A stretch of 45,074 nt of DNA, taken from assembly GCA_021846965.1 (NCBI GenBank), contig JAJZWA010000029.1, forward strand, positions 1-45,074, written 5' to 3'. The notes under the pieces are model-generated. The model was not told the DNA's origin and made no database searches. It was given only the letters and a program-made list of their open reading frames with translations. This document shows, one piece after another, positions 36,879 to 45,074 of this stretch. The translations under genes and the position numbers were made by a program. Origin of the DNA: Pseudomonadota bacterium. GTDB taxonomy: Bacteria > Pseudomonadota > Gammaproteobacteria > Burkholderiales > Burkholderiaceae_C. Positions within the stretch are counted from its first letter, which is position 1; each line of letters starts with the position of its first letter.

Positions 36879-38223
36879 TGCGCACATCTCCAGTTGCCTC
36901 GACTTGCCAGGTTTGAATCGCGTTGTTGTGGTAGACCGAGCGCGTGCCGCGCACCTTGCGCAACTGCTCGTAGGTCGGCTGCACGTAACCGGTCTCGTCG
37001 ACCGCACGGCTCTGCAGGAAGGCGCTGCCGCCGTTCCACACCCAGGGGATGTTGAACCGGGTCAGGGCCTTGTTCTGCACCGGCCCTTCCAGTCGCGCCG
37101 GATGCCAGTTCACACCGCCGTCGAAGGACACGTCGACACGCTTGATGCGTCCGCGACCCGACCAGGCGATGCCGCTCACGTTGTACAGGCCCTTGTCCAT
37201 CAGCACCTGACCGCCCGAGGGCGAGGTGATCACCGACTTGCACTCCATGAGGGAGGTGTACTGGCGGAACTTGCCGTCGGGCATGAGGTCGACGTAGCCC
37301 AGCACCTCGTCCTTGGCGGCAAAGGGCTCGGTGCCCAGCTTGATGCGCCGCAGGTACTTGATGTTGGACACACCCTCGACGCCCGGCACCACCAGACGCA
37401 GCGGGTAACCGTTCTCCGGGCGCAGCATTTCGCCGTTCTGGCCGTAGGCCACCAGGACCTCGCCCGACAGCACCAGGGACATCGGAATGGTGCGGGTCTC
37501 GTGCGAGCCGTCGGCGCCCTCGGCGAGCACGAAGCGCACGCCCTTGAGATTGGCACCGCAGTCCTCCAGCAGCTTGATCAGCGGCACGCCGGTCCATTCG
37601 CTGCACGACACCATGCCGTGGGTGTACTGCACGGTGGGCACGGCCACGTTGCCCCACTCCATCGCCGAGTTCGCGCCGCACTCGATGAAATGGATGCGGG
37701 ACACCGGCTGCATGCGCATGATGTCGCCGACGGTGTAGACCTTCGGGTTGCGCACCAGCCCCTCCTCGCCCATCACCATCAGGCGATGCTGCGAGGGATC
37801 GATCTCGTACCAGCCCTGGTGCGAGCGATTGAAGTGCAGGCCCGAGGGGGTGATGATGCCGAACATGCCTTGAAGCGGAGCGAAGGCCACGTTGGCCTGG
37901 TTGACCGCCGACAGCCCCGGGCTGATGCGCCGCACCAGGTGCGACTCGTACTTGGAGGGCATGCCATAGGGCGGCTCGTCCACCGGACGCCCCAGCGTGG
38001 TTCCCCACTCCGGTTTTTCCAGGATCAGCTTGGCGTCCTTGTCCGAGACCTCGTCGGCATAGGCGCTGGCGGCGCCCGAGGCCACCATCGCGGCGCTGGC
38101 GCCGGCGAAGGCCCTGCGAAGGAAGTCGCGCCGGCCCGACTGCACCTGGCGAATCTGCTCGGCGCTCAGGAAATTCTCCGGCGCGGGACGCAGCCGGCCT
38201 AGCTTGTTGCTGTAGTCACTCAT
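36856..38223 (-). CDS. soxC: Sulfane dehydrogenase molybdenum subunit SoxC
   Basis: A 455-residue molybdoprotein of the sulfite-oxidase family. It has a Tat signal with SGRRDFLRRAF (Arg31-Arg32), the Mo-ligand cysteine in IHFIECGANSAMEW (Cys182), the VSCSEWTGVPL loop and the C-terminal dimerisation domain (VDVSFDGGVNWHPARLEGP). With SoxD it oxidises the protein-bound sulfane sulfur, allowing complete oxidation of thiosulfate to sulfate without sulfur globules. ACGAGG precedes the ATG at 38223. It lies 29 bp after the regulator gene soxR and overlaps soxD. Confidence 0.96.
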   Translation of the reverse strand: MSDYSNKLGRLRPAPENFLSAEQIRQVQSGRRDFLRRAFAGASAAMVASGAASAYADEVSDKDAKLILEKPEWGTTLGRPVDEPPYGMPSKYESHLVRRISPGLSAVNQANVAFAPLQGMFGIITPSGLHFNRSHQGWYEIDPSQHRLMVMGEEGLVRNPKVYTVGDIMRMQPVSRIHFIECGANSAMEWGNVAVPTVQYTHGMVSCSEWTGVPLIKLLEDCGANLKGVRFVLAEGADGSHETRTIPMSLVLSGEVLVAYGQNGEMLRPENGYPLRLVVPGVEGVSNIKYLRRIKLGTEPFAAKDEVLGYVDLMPDGKFRQYTSLMECKSVITSPSGGQVLMDKGLYNVSGIAWSGRGRIKRVDVSFDGGVNWHPARLEGPVQNKALTRFNIPWVWNGGSAFLQSRAVDETGYVQPTYEQLRKVRGTRSVYHNNAIQTWQVEATGDVRNVQLAHS

Positions 38224-38252
38224 CCTCGTACTCGCTGGTTGGCTGTAGGTAC

Positions 38253-38642
38253 CTAGGTGCGCCGGGCCAGGCGCTCGGATTGCGAAACCGAATCCGGGTC
38301 GTCCAGTTCGATCGCGATCTGGGTGCACACGGTGCGGCACAGCTGAACCGCCTTCTCGCTCTGCACCCGGTAATGAATCTGATTGCCCACGCGGCGCTTG
38401 GCCACGATTCCCGCCTGGTAGAGCACCTTCAGGTGCTGGGAGACGTTGGGTTGCGTGGACTCCACCGCTTCCATGATGTCGCCCACGCTTTTCTCGTGGG
38501 TGCAGATCGCGTTCAGGATGCGCAGGCGCAGCGGCGTGGCCAGCACGCCGAAGAGCTCCGCCGCGGAATCGAACACCCGCTCGGCCGCTTGCGCGTCCGA
38601 CTCGTCTCCGAGCAGCTGGGGGGAAGGGGCCGGATGGGCCAT
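38253..38642 (-). CDS. soxR: ArsR/SmtB-family sulfur-responsive repressor (SoxR/SqrR type)
   Basis: A 129-residue winged-helix repressor. The helix-turn-helix is STQPNVSQHLKVLYQAGIVA (residues 62-81), the wing VAKRRVGNQIHYRV. Cysteines occur at 47 and at 102/106, matching the spacing of the two-cysteine persulfide sensors SqrR and BigR (roughly 41/107), which release DNA when reactive sulfur links the pair. It is the first gene of the sox operon and its promoter carries a palindrome, so self-repression and sox repression are likely. No ribosome-binding site is visible; the leader is predicted to be only about 13 bases. Confidence 0.9.
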   Translation of the reverse strand: MAHPAPSPQLLGDESDAQAAERVFDSAAELFGVLATPLRLRILNAICTHEKSVGDIMEAVESTQPNVSQHLKVLYQAGIVAKRRVGNQIHYRVQSEKAVQLCRTVCTQIAIELDDPDSVSQSERLARRT

Positions 38643-38661
38643 AACTGTTTAATAAGATTTT

Positions 38662-38690
38662 AGTATAAGCAAGTGCTTATGAATTGTAGG
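38662..38690 (-). promoter_or_regulatory. sox operon promoter with overlapping palindromic operator
   Basis: On the minus strand CCTACA (38685-38690) and TATACT (38662-38667) are 17 bp apart. The perfect palindrome ATAAGCA-AG-TGCTTAT (38665-38680) covers the spacer and touches the -10 box, the right place for a repressor. The region is unusually AT-rich for this genome. The remaining 38691-38929 contains only GC-rich short stems, such as CGCCGGAT/ATCCGGCG (38771-38778 with 38784-38791), possibly the prpE terminator region, and no gene. Confidence 0.7.
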
Positions 38691-38929
38691 TGAGCCTGCG
38701 TGCTCGTCCAGCCCCGACGCATAGTGCTTTCCCTAGCAGTCGGGGGAAATCCCGAAAGGCTTGCGCATGGCGCCGGATCGGGAATCCGGCGGGAGCAGGG
38801 CCGGAGCGCCGATTCTGCTCCCGGCCTGCGGGGGCGCGCGCGGGCCGAAGCCCGCCATCGCGACAGCGCGCTGCGGTAGATCAAGAACGCGGCGAGCGCC
38901 GCGCGGACCCCAGGTATCCCGAAAGCCTG

Positions 38930-40828
38930 CTAGGGCTGTCCGGCCAGGGCGCCGCGGATCTGCTCCAGCGCCGTGGGGTCTTCCAGGGTGGTCAGGTCTC
39001 CCGGCGCACGCTGCTCGCACAGCGCCTGGATGGAGCGCCGCAGCAGCTTGCCCGATCGGGTCTTGGGCAGCATGGACACGAACAGCACCCGCGCCGGTCG
39101 CGCCACGGCCCCCAATTGCACCTGCACCGTCTGCATGATCTGCGCGGCCAGCTCGGCGCGTGCCTCGGCGCTGGCCGCGCGCGTCGCATCGCGCGGCACC
39201 ACGAAGGCCACGGCCTGCTGCCCCTTGAGCTCATCGGCCGCGCCGACCACCGCCACTTCGGCCACGGCCGCGTGGCTGGAGATGCTTTCCTCGATCTCGC
39301 GCGTGCCCAGCCGGTGCCCGGCCACGTTGATCACGTCATCCGTGCGCCCGAGGATGGTGACGTAGCCCCGCTCGTCGGCCACGCCCCAGTCGAAGGTCGA
39401 ATACACCTGGCGCGTGGCGAAGGTGGACCAGTAGGTATCGACAAAGCGCTTGTCGTCGCCCCACACCGTCTGCATGCAACCGGGCGGCAGCGGCCATTCG
39501 ATGGCCAGCACGCCCTTGCTCCCGGGAGCGACCGGTTCGCCGCTGAGCTCGTCGAGGATGCTCACCTTGTAGCCCGGCATCGCCACACCGGGAGAGCCTG
39601 CCTTGGGCTCCAGGGCCTGCACACCGGCGGGAATGCCCAGGATCGGCCAGCCCGTCTCGGTCTGCCAGTAGTTGTCCACCACCGGCTTGCCCAGCGCCTC
39701 GGCGATCCAGCTCGCCGTGGGCTCGTCCAGCGGCTCGCCGGCCAGGAACAGGCGCTCCAGCGCGGACAGGTCACGCTCGCGCATGAACGCGGTGTCGAAC
39801 TTCTTCAGCACGCGCACCGCGGTGGGCGAGGAGAACATGATCTGCGCCCGGTGCTTCTCGGCCAGGCGCCACAGGATGCCGGCGTCCGGGCGCACCGGAG
39901 TGCCCTCGTACAACACCGTGGTCATGCCGTGGATCAGGGGCCCGTAGACGATATAGCTGTGGCCCACCACCCAGCCGATGTCGCTGGTGCAGAAATAGGT
40001 TCCCCCGGGACTGCCGCAAAAGATGTCCCGCATCGAGGTGGCCAGCGCGACCGCGTAGCCCCCCGTGTCGCGCTGCACTCCCTTGGGCCGCCCGGTCGTG
40101 CCCGAGGTGTAGAGGATGTAGCTGGGGTGGGTGGACTCCACCCAGGTGCACGGCACCTCGCGATCGCCCACCGCAGCGCGCTCGGCGGCGTAGTCCAGGT
40201 CGCGCCCGGGCTGCGGCGTGAAGGGCTGCAGGCCGCGGTCCACCATGAGCACGTGCAGGGGCTTGTGGGTGGCGCGCTCGATGGCCTCGTCGAGCAGGGG
40301 CTTGTAGGGCACCACGCGCCCGGCCCGGGAGCCGGCATCGCTGCTGATCACCATCTTCGGCGCAGCATCGTCGATACGCGTGGCCAGGCTCAGCGCGGCG
40401 AAGCCGCCGAACACCACCGAGTGGATGGCACCGATGCGCACGCAGGCGAGCATGGCGAACACCGCCTCGGGGATCATGGGCATGTAGATCAGCACCCGGT
40501 CGCCCTGGCCCACGCCGTGGCGCAACAGGATCGCCGCCATGCGCTGCACCTCCTGGTGCAGCTCGGAGTAGCTGTAGCTGCGGCTGCGCTCCACCTCGGT
40601 GGACTCCCACACCAGCGCCGGCTGGCTGCCGCGCTGCGCGAGATGGCGGTCCACCGCGTTGTGGCACAGATTGGTCAGGCCTCCCGCGAACCACGCAGCG
40701 AAGGGCTTGCGACCGGCGTCCAGCACTCGATCGAAAGGCCGATGCCAATCGATCAGGGCTGCCTTCTCGGCCCAGAACTCCTGCGGCTGCTCGACCGAGC
40801 GCCGGTGATATTCACGGTAGTCCGCCAT
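38930..40828 (-). CDS. prpE: Propionate-CoA ligase (propionyl-CoA synthetase)
   Basis: A 632-residue AMP-forming acyl-CoA synthetase. The start ADYREYHRRSVEQPQEFWAE and NLCHNAVDRHL are as in PrpE rather than acetyl-CoA synthetase. ATP-binding loop YTSGTTGRPKG, the adenylate motif YWQTETGWP, GRTDDVINVAGHRL and the C-terminal regulatory lysine in RSGKLLRR are present. It activates propionate (and, in relatives, acrylate or 3-hydroxypropionate). GGAGAGGAGA precedes the ATG at 40828. It lies 241 bp downstream of acuI on the same strand; that gap (40829-41069) is GC-rich with several short inverted repeats and no gene. Confidence 0.94.
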   Translation of the reverse strand: MADYREYHRRSVEQPQEFWAEKAALIDWHRPFDRVLDAGRKPFAAWFAGGLTNLCHNAVDRHLAQRGSQPALVWESTEVERSRSYSYSELHQEVQRMAAILLRHGVGQGDRVLIYMPMIPEAVFAMLACVRIGAIHSVVFGGFAALSLATRIDDAAPKMVISSDAGSRAGRVVPYKPLLDEAIERATHKPLHVLMVDRGLQPFTPQPGRDLDYAAERAAVGDREVPCTWVESTHPSYILYTSGTTGRPKGVQRDTGGYAVALATSMRDIFCGSPGGTYFCTSDIGWVVGHSYIVYGPLIHGMTTVLYEGTPVRPDAGILWRLAEKHRAQIMFSSPTAVRVLKKFDTAFMRERDLSALERLFLAGEPLDEPTASWIAEALGKPVVDNYWQTETGWPILGIPAGVQALEPKAGSPGVAMPGYKVSILDELSGEPVAPGSKGVLAIEWPLPPGCMQTVWGDDKRFVDTYWSTFATRQVYSTFDWGVADERGYVTILGRTDDVINVAGHRLGTREIEESISSHAAVAEVAVVGAADELKGQQAVAFVVPRDATRAASAEARAELAAQIMQTVQVQLGAVARPARVLFVSMLPKTRSGKLLRRSIQALCEQRAPGDLTTLEDPTALEQIRGALAGQP

Positions 40829-41069
40829 GGCTGTCTCCTCTCCAGGAATCGCGGGGCCACCCAGGATGTCCCGCACCCCCACGGGGGCGGGCCGGGCGAG
40901 GCCCGACCCCGGGGACCCCGGGGAGGGGCTGGCGCGCCCCCCATGCCGGGTCTGCGCCCGGCCGCTTGGCGCAACGTAGACACCCCACCTGACAGGACCC
41001 TGACCGGCCGGCGGCCCCGGCACCCGCGGCCCGAAGGCGTCGCGCCGCGCCGGCTGCCCGGCTGCCCGG

Positions 41070-42047
<978 letters not shown>

Positions 42048-42098
42048 GGGTCTTCTCCTTGGGAAATGCGTGCCACCCGAAAGTATGCTCCGGAATGG

Positions 42099-42128
42099 TT
42101 GACGCTGGGCCCTGGGGGCCGTTACATT
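42099..42128 (+). promoter_or_regulatory. Candidate promoter of the NlpC/P60 gene
   Basis: TTGACG (42099-42104) and TACATT (42123-42128) with an 18-bp spacer lie about 100 bp upstream of the start codon, in the divergent region with acuI. The palindrome GTACGTAC follows a little downstream (42137-42144). Confidence 0.4.
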
Positions 42129-42227
42129 CAAGCACTGTACGTACAAACCTCCGGATCTGCGTCCGGCCTCGCCGCGCCCCGGGGTTCCGTGGTACCTCCC
42201 ATCGTCCTGCAGCCCCGTCCGACCTTC

Positions 42228-43079
42228 ATGCGCCGGTTCGCCTCACGCCGCAACGCTCCACGCCTGCCTGCCCTGCGCCAGACCCTGGCGGGCATGGCCG
42301 TGCTCGCGGCCTGCTGCGCAACGACGGCATGGGCGGCGCCGGCCCGGGCGGCCTCGGCCGCGGGCTCGGACGCCCGGCTGGAGCGCATCATCGCCCGCGC
42401 CCAGGAGCACCCGAACCCTCCCGCCGCGGCCATGGCCGAGGAAAGCGGACCCGGTGACGAGGTGCAGAACTGGTGGAACCAGCAGCACGTGGTGCACGAA
42501 GTCTCGTCGCGCACGTCGCAGCTGGTGATCAACACCTTGAGTTTCCTCGGCGTGCGCTACAAGTACGGCGGCGACCATGCCTCCAGGGGATTCGACTGCT
42601 CCGGACTGGTGCGTCGCGTCTACCAGGAGACCCTGGGCCTGGTGCTGCCCCACAACGCCGCCGAGCAGAGCCGGGAGGGCGAGAAGGTGGCGGAGAACGA
42701 ATTGCGCCCGGGAGACCTGGTGTTCTTCAACACCCTGCGCCGCGCCTTCTCCCACGTGGGCATCTACATCGGCAACGGCCAGTTCGTGCACGCCCCCCGC
42801 CCGGGCGAGAAGGTGCAGATCGCCAACCTGGACAGCCCGTACTGGGCCCGCCGCTTCGATGGGGCCCGTCGCCTGATCACTCGCGCCGCGGACCCGCTGC
42901 TGCCCTCGGCGCAGGCCGCCTCCCTGCGCGAGCAGCCCGGCAACGGCGACAAGCCCCTGCCCCCGGCCACCCTGCCGATTTCCAACGCGGTGCCCGATGG
43001 CGCCTCGCCGGCCACGGCCGCGTTGATGGCCGGTGCCGTGCTGCCCAAGCCCGTCTCGGCGGAAGTCTCGCGTCCCTGA
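42228..43079 (+). CDS. NlpC/P60 (C40) family cell-wall hydrolase
   Basis: A 283-residue secreted peptidoglycan endopeptidase. A long signal peptide (residues 1-39, ...WAAPARA) precedes a spacer of about 50 residues and then the NlpC/P60 domain (about 95-205), with catalytic Cys in GFDCSGLVRRVY, preceded by YKYGGDHASRG, the catalytic His in FSHVGIYIGNGQFVH, and RPGDLVFFN. Such enzymes cut peptide stems of the cell wall. The C-terminal 75 residues are low-complexity Ala/Pro. The ATG at 42228 is chosen; a GTG at 42189 is possible. It is isolated, between acuI and a pyruvate dehydrogenase gene. Confidence 0.92.
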   Translation: MRRFASRRNAPRLPALRQTLAGMAVLAACCATTAWAAPARAASAAGSDARLERIIARAQEHPNPPAAAMAEESGPGDEVQNWWNQQHVVHEVSSRTSQLVINTLSFLGVRYKYGGDHASRGFDCSGLVRRVYQETLGLVLPHNAAEQSREGEKVAENELRPGDLVFFNTLRRAFSHVGIYIGNGQFVHAPRPGEKVQIANLDSPYWARRFDGARRLITRAADPLLPSAQAASLREQPGNGDKPLPPATLPISNAVPDGASPATAALMAGAVLPKPVSAEVSRP

Positions 43080-43084
43080 ACCGG

Positions 43085-43109
43085 CTGCCCGGCCCTGCGG
43101 CCCGGGCAG
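43085..43109 (+). terminator. Possible terminator hairpin after the NlpC/P60 gene
   Basis: CTGCCCGG (43085-43092) pairs with CCGGGCAG (43102-43109), loop of nine bases, six bases after the stop codon. There is no T run, so it is at best a weak terminator. The rest of the 148-bp gap to the next gene has nothing recognisable. Confidence 0.3.
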
Positions 43110-43227
43110 CTCGTCGTGGCCGCCCCCGGCAGGTCCCCGCCACTTCGGCCGCGCGGCTTCGCGCCGGAGCCGGCTCGGGGCGAGCCCGCCCCGACACGGC
43201 CCGGCGAAAACCCGGGGATGGTTGCGA

Positions 43228-45057
43228 CTAGCGCCGCGCCGGAGGCAGGTCGGTGCAGTTGCCCTCGGCCACCTCGGCAGCCATGCCGATGGATTCGCCC
43301 AGCGTGGGGTGCGGGTGGATGGTGCTGCCGATGTCCACCGCATCCGCTCCCATTTCAATGGCCAGGGCGATCTCGCCGATCAGGTCTCCGGCATGGGTGC
43401 CGACGATGCCGCCGCCGACGATGCGGTGGGTCTGCGCGTCGAACAGCAGCTTGGTGAAGCCCTCGTCGCGCCCATTGGCGATGGCCCGCCCGGAGGCGGC
43501 CCAGGGGAACAGGCCCTTGGTCACCGCGATGCCCTTGGCCCGCGCCTCGTCCTCGCCCAGGCCCACCCAGGCGATCTCCGGATCGGTGTAGGCCACCGAG
43601 GGAATCACCCGGGCGTCGAAGGCGCTGCGCGCCAGCGCCTCGTCGCCACGCAGTTCGCCGGCGCAGACCTCGGCCGCCACATGGCCCTCGTGCACCGCCT
43701 TGTGCGCCAGCATGGGCTGGCCGACGATGTCGCCGATGGCGTGGATATGCGGCACGTTGCTGCGCATCTGGGCGTCCACGCGGATGAAGCCGCGCTCGTC
43801 CACGGCCACGCCAGCCCGCTCGGCTCCGATGCGTTTGCCGTTGGGCGAACGCCCGACCGCCTGCAGCACCAGGTCGTAGCGCTGGGCCTCGGCCGGCGCG
43901 CCCTCGCCCTCGAAGCGCACCCAGATGCCGTCGTCCCGCGCCTCGGCGCCCACGGTGCGGGTCTTGAGCATGATGCGATCGAATCGACGGGCGTTGAGCT
44001 TTTGCCAGACCTTCACCAGGTCGCGGTCGGCGCCGGGCATCAGTCCGTCGAGCATCTCGACCACGTCCAGGCGCGCGCCCAGCGTGGAGTACACCGTGCC
44101 CATTTCCAGGCCGATGATGCCGCCGCCGACGATCAGCATGTTGCGCGGCTCCACGCCCAGCGCCAGGGCGCCGGTGGAGTCGACCACCCGCGGATCCTGG
44201 GGCAGGAAGGGAAGGTGCACGGCCTGGCTGCCGGCGGCGATGATGGCGCGGCGAAAGCGCACGCGCTGCACCGGGCCGGCGGCCTCCCGCCCACTGCCCT
44301 GGGTCGTTTGCACTTCCACGTGCTGCGGGTCCAGGAAGGAGGCGTTGCCGCGCACCACCGTGACCTTGCGCGCCTTGGCCATGCCGGCCAGGCCGCCGGT
44401 GAGCTTGCCCACCACCTTGTCCTTGTGCGCGGCCAGCATCTTGCGATCGACCTTGGGGGCGCCGAACTCGATGCCCACGGATGCCAGGTGCGCCGCCTCG
44501 TCGACCACCGAGGCGACGTGCAACAGCGCCTTGCTGGGAATGCACCCGACGTTCAGGCACACGCCGCCCAGGGTCGCGTAGCGTTCCACCAGCACGACCT
44601 TCAGGCCCAGATCGGCGGCGCGGAAGGCGGCTGAATAGCCGCCGGGGCCCGCGCCCAGCACGAGTACGTCGCATTCATGGTCCACGGCGCCGGAGTAGCT
44701 GCCCGCCGCGGCGGGCGCCGCAGCCGGCGTGGCGGAAGCCGCCGGCGCCTGGGGCGCGGGGGCCTGGGGCGCCGCGGCCGGCGCGGCGGGTGCCGGCGCG
44801 GCCTCGGCCGCCGCCCCCTGCTCCACCTCCAGCTCCAGCAGCGGCGTGCCCTCGCTGACCTTGTCCCCCAGCTTGACCAGCACCGCCTTCACCACCCCGC
44901 CCGCGCTGCTCGGGATCTCCATGCTGGCCTTGTCGCTCTCCACCGTGATCAGCGACTGCTCCGCCTGGATCCTGTCCCCGGCCTTGACCAGCAGCTCGAT
45001 CACCTCCACATCCTTGAAGTCCCCGATGTCGGGAACCTTCACCTGCATCTGCGCCAT
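43228..45057 (-). CDS. Dihydrolipoyl dehydrogenase with N-terminal lipoyl domain (E3 of pyruvate dehydrogenase)
   Basis: A 609-residue fusion: lipoyl domain at 1-80 with the lipoylated lysine in [10 protein letters not shown] (Lys43), an Ala/Pro linker (about 81-120), then a complete E3 flavoprotein with FAD site [11 protein letters not shown], redox disulfide CLNVGC, NAD site [27 protein letters not shown] and HPHPTLGES at the C-terminus. This fused form is known from betaproteobacterial pyruvate dehydrogenase operons (pdhL/lpdA type), where it follows aceE and aceF; those would lie beyond the right edge. CGGAG precedes the ATG at 45057. It is the second E3 in the window, so PDH and OGDH have dedicated E3 subunits. 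Confidence 0.96.
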   Translation of the reverse strand: MAQMQVKVPDIGDFKDVEVIELLVKAGDRIQAEQSLITVESDKASMEIPSSAGGVVKAVLVKLGDKVSEGTPLLELEVEQGAAAEAAPAPAAPAAAPQAPAPQAPAASATPAAAPAAAGSYSGAVDHECDVLVLGAGPGGYSAAFRAADLGLKVVLVERYATLGGVCLNVGCIPSKALLHVASVVDEAAHLASVGIEFGAPKVDRKMLAAHKDKVVGKLTGGLAGMAKARKVTVVRGNASFLDPQHVEVQTTQGSGREAAGPVQRVRFRRAIIAAGSQAVHLPFLPQDPRVVDSTGALALGVEPRNMLIVGGGIIGLEMGTVYSTLGARLDVVEMLDGLMPGADRDLVKVWQKLNARRFDRIMLKTRTVGAEARDDGIWVRFEGEGAPAEAQRYDLVLQAVGRSPNGKRIGAERAGVAVDERGFIRVDAQMRSNVPHIHAIGDIVGQPMLAHKAVHEGHVAAEVCAGELRGDEALARSAFDARVIPSVAYTDPEIAWVGLGEDEARAKGIAVTKGLFPWAASGRAIANGRDEGFTKLLFDAQTHRIVGGGIVGTHAGDLIGEIALAIEMGADAVDIGSTIHPHPTLGESIGMAAEVAEGNCTDLPPARR

Positions 45058-45074
45058 TGCGTGTCTCCGTGTTC

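Noticed and set aside
36838..36887. Possible frameshift at the overlap of soxC and soxD
   Set aside because: Both proteins have complete ends; soxD has its own ribosome-binding site, so it is a normal coupled overlap.
38246..38255. Palindrome TAGGTACCTA between soxR and soxC as a second operator
   Set aside because: It overlaps the soxR stop codon, differs from the promoter palindrome and is short.
38731..38936. CCCTAGCAG and CTGCTAGGG as a distant inverted repeat, possibly ends of a small mobile element
   Set aside because: Only nine bases match, one copy overlaps the prpE stop codon, and no direct repeats or further end similarity are visible.

Overview
The window is high-GC chromosomal DNA from a betaproteobacterium, most likely a sulfur-oxidising member of the Burkholderiales. 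The reasons are the hrpA-argA-yggX order, a class I phaC-phaA-phaB-phaR polyester cluster, a pyruvate-dehydrogenase E3 that carries its own lipoyl domain, and a complete soxR-C-D-Y-Z-A-X-B thiosulfate-oxidation operon. That sox order resembles Thiomonas-type clusters as I remember them; the genus is inference and no search was run.

Layout. 1-112: the 3' end of an ISL3-family transposase. 173-1940 (-): a DUF3311 protein and an MctP-like monocarboxylate permease. 2211-6254 (-): RNA helicase hrpA, divergent from argA and yggX (6278-7941, +). 8225-9457 (+): a FadL-type outer-membrane channel preceded by a perfect 12-bp inverted repeat. 9583-10125 (-): an acetate permease, divergent from a TauE/SafE permease (10396-11235, +). 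11276-17296 (-): rimO, phaR, phaB, phaA, phaC. 17590-19484 (-): rluD and yfiH, divergent from bamD (19599-20429, +). 20449-22596 (-): a DinG/YoaA helicase, divergent from a PP2C phosphatase (22744-23592, +). 23612-25410 (-): zapE and a translationally coupled coiled-coil protein. 25472-31187 (-): the 2-oxoglutarate dehydrogenase operon. 31461-38642 (-): the sox operon with its ArsR-family regulator. 38930-42047 (-): acuI and prpE. 42228-43079 (+): an NlpC/P60 hydrolase. 43228-45057 (-): the E3 of pyruvate dehydrogenase.

Functionally the window combines periplasmic thiosulfate oxidation (sox, perhaps with sulfite export by the TauE-type protein) with handling of short-chain acids: two acetate/monocarboxylate permeases, propionate/acrylate activation (PrpE, AcuI), storage of acetyl-CoA as polyhydroxybutyrate, and oxidation through PDH and OGDH. 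This suggests a facultatively chemolithotrophic or mixotrophic lifestyle.

I found no wholly new multi-gene system. The most interesting leads are the persulfide-sensor-like SoxR with a palindrome over its own promoter, a terminator-like hairpin inside the sox operon just before soxB, a SoxX with a lipoprotein signal, a possibly leaderless argA, the unexplained palindrome upstream of the FadL-type gene, and the uncharacterised coiled-coil gene coupled to zapE. No tRNA, rRNA, CRISPR array or complete mobile element was seen.
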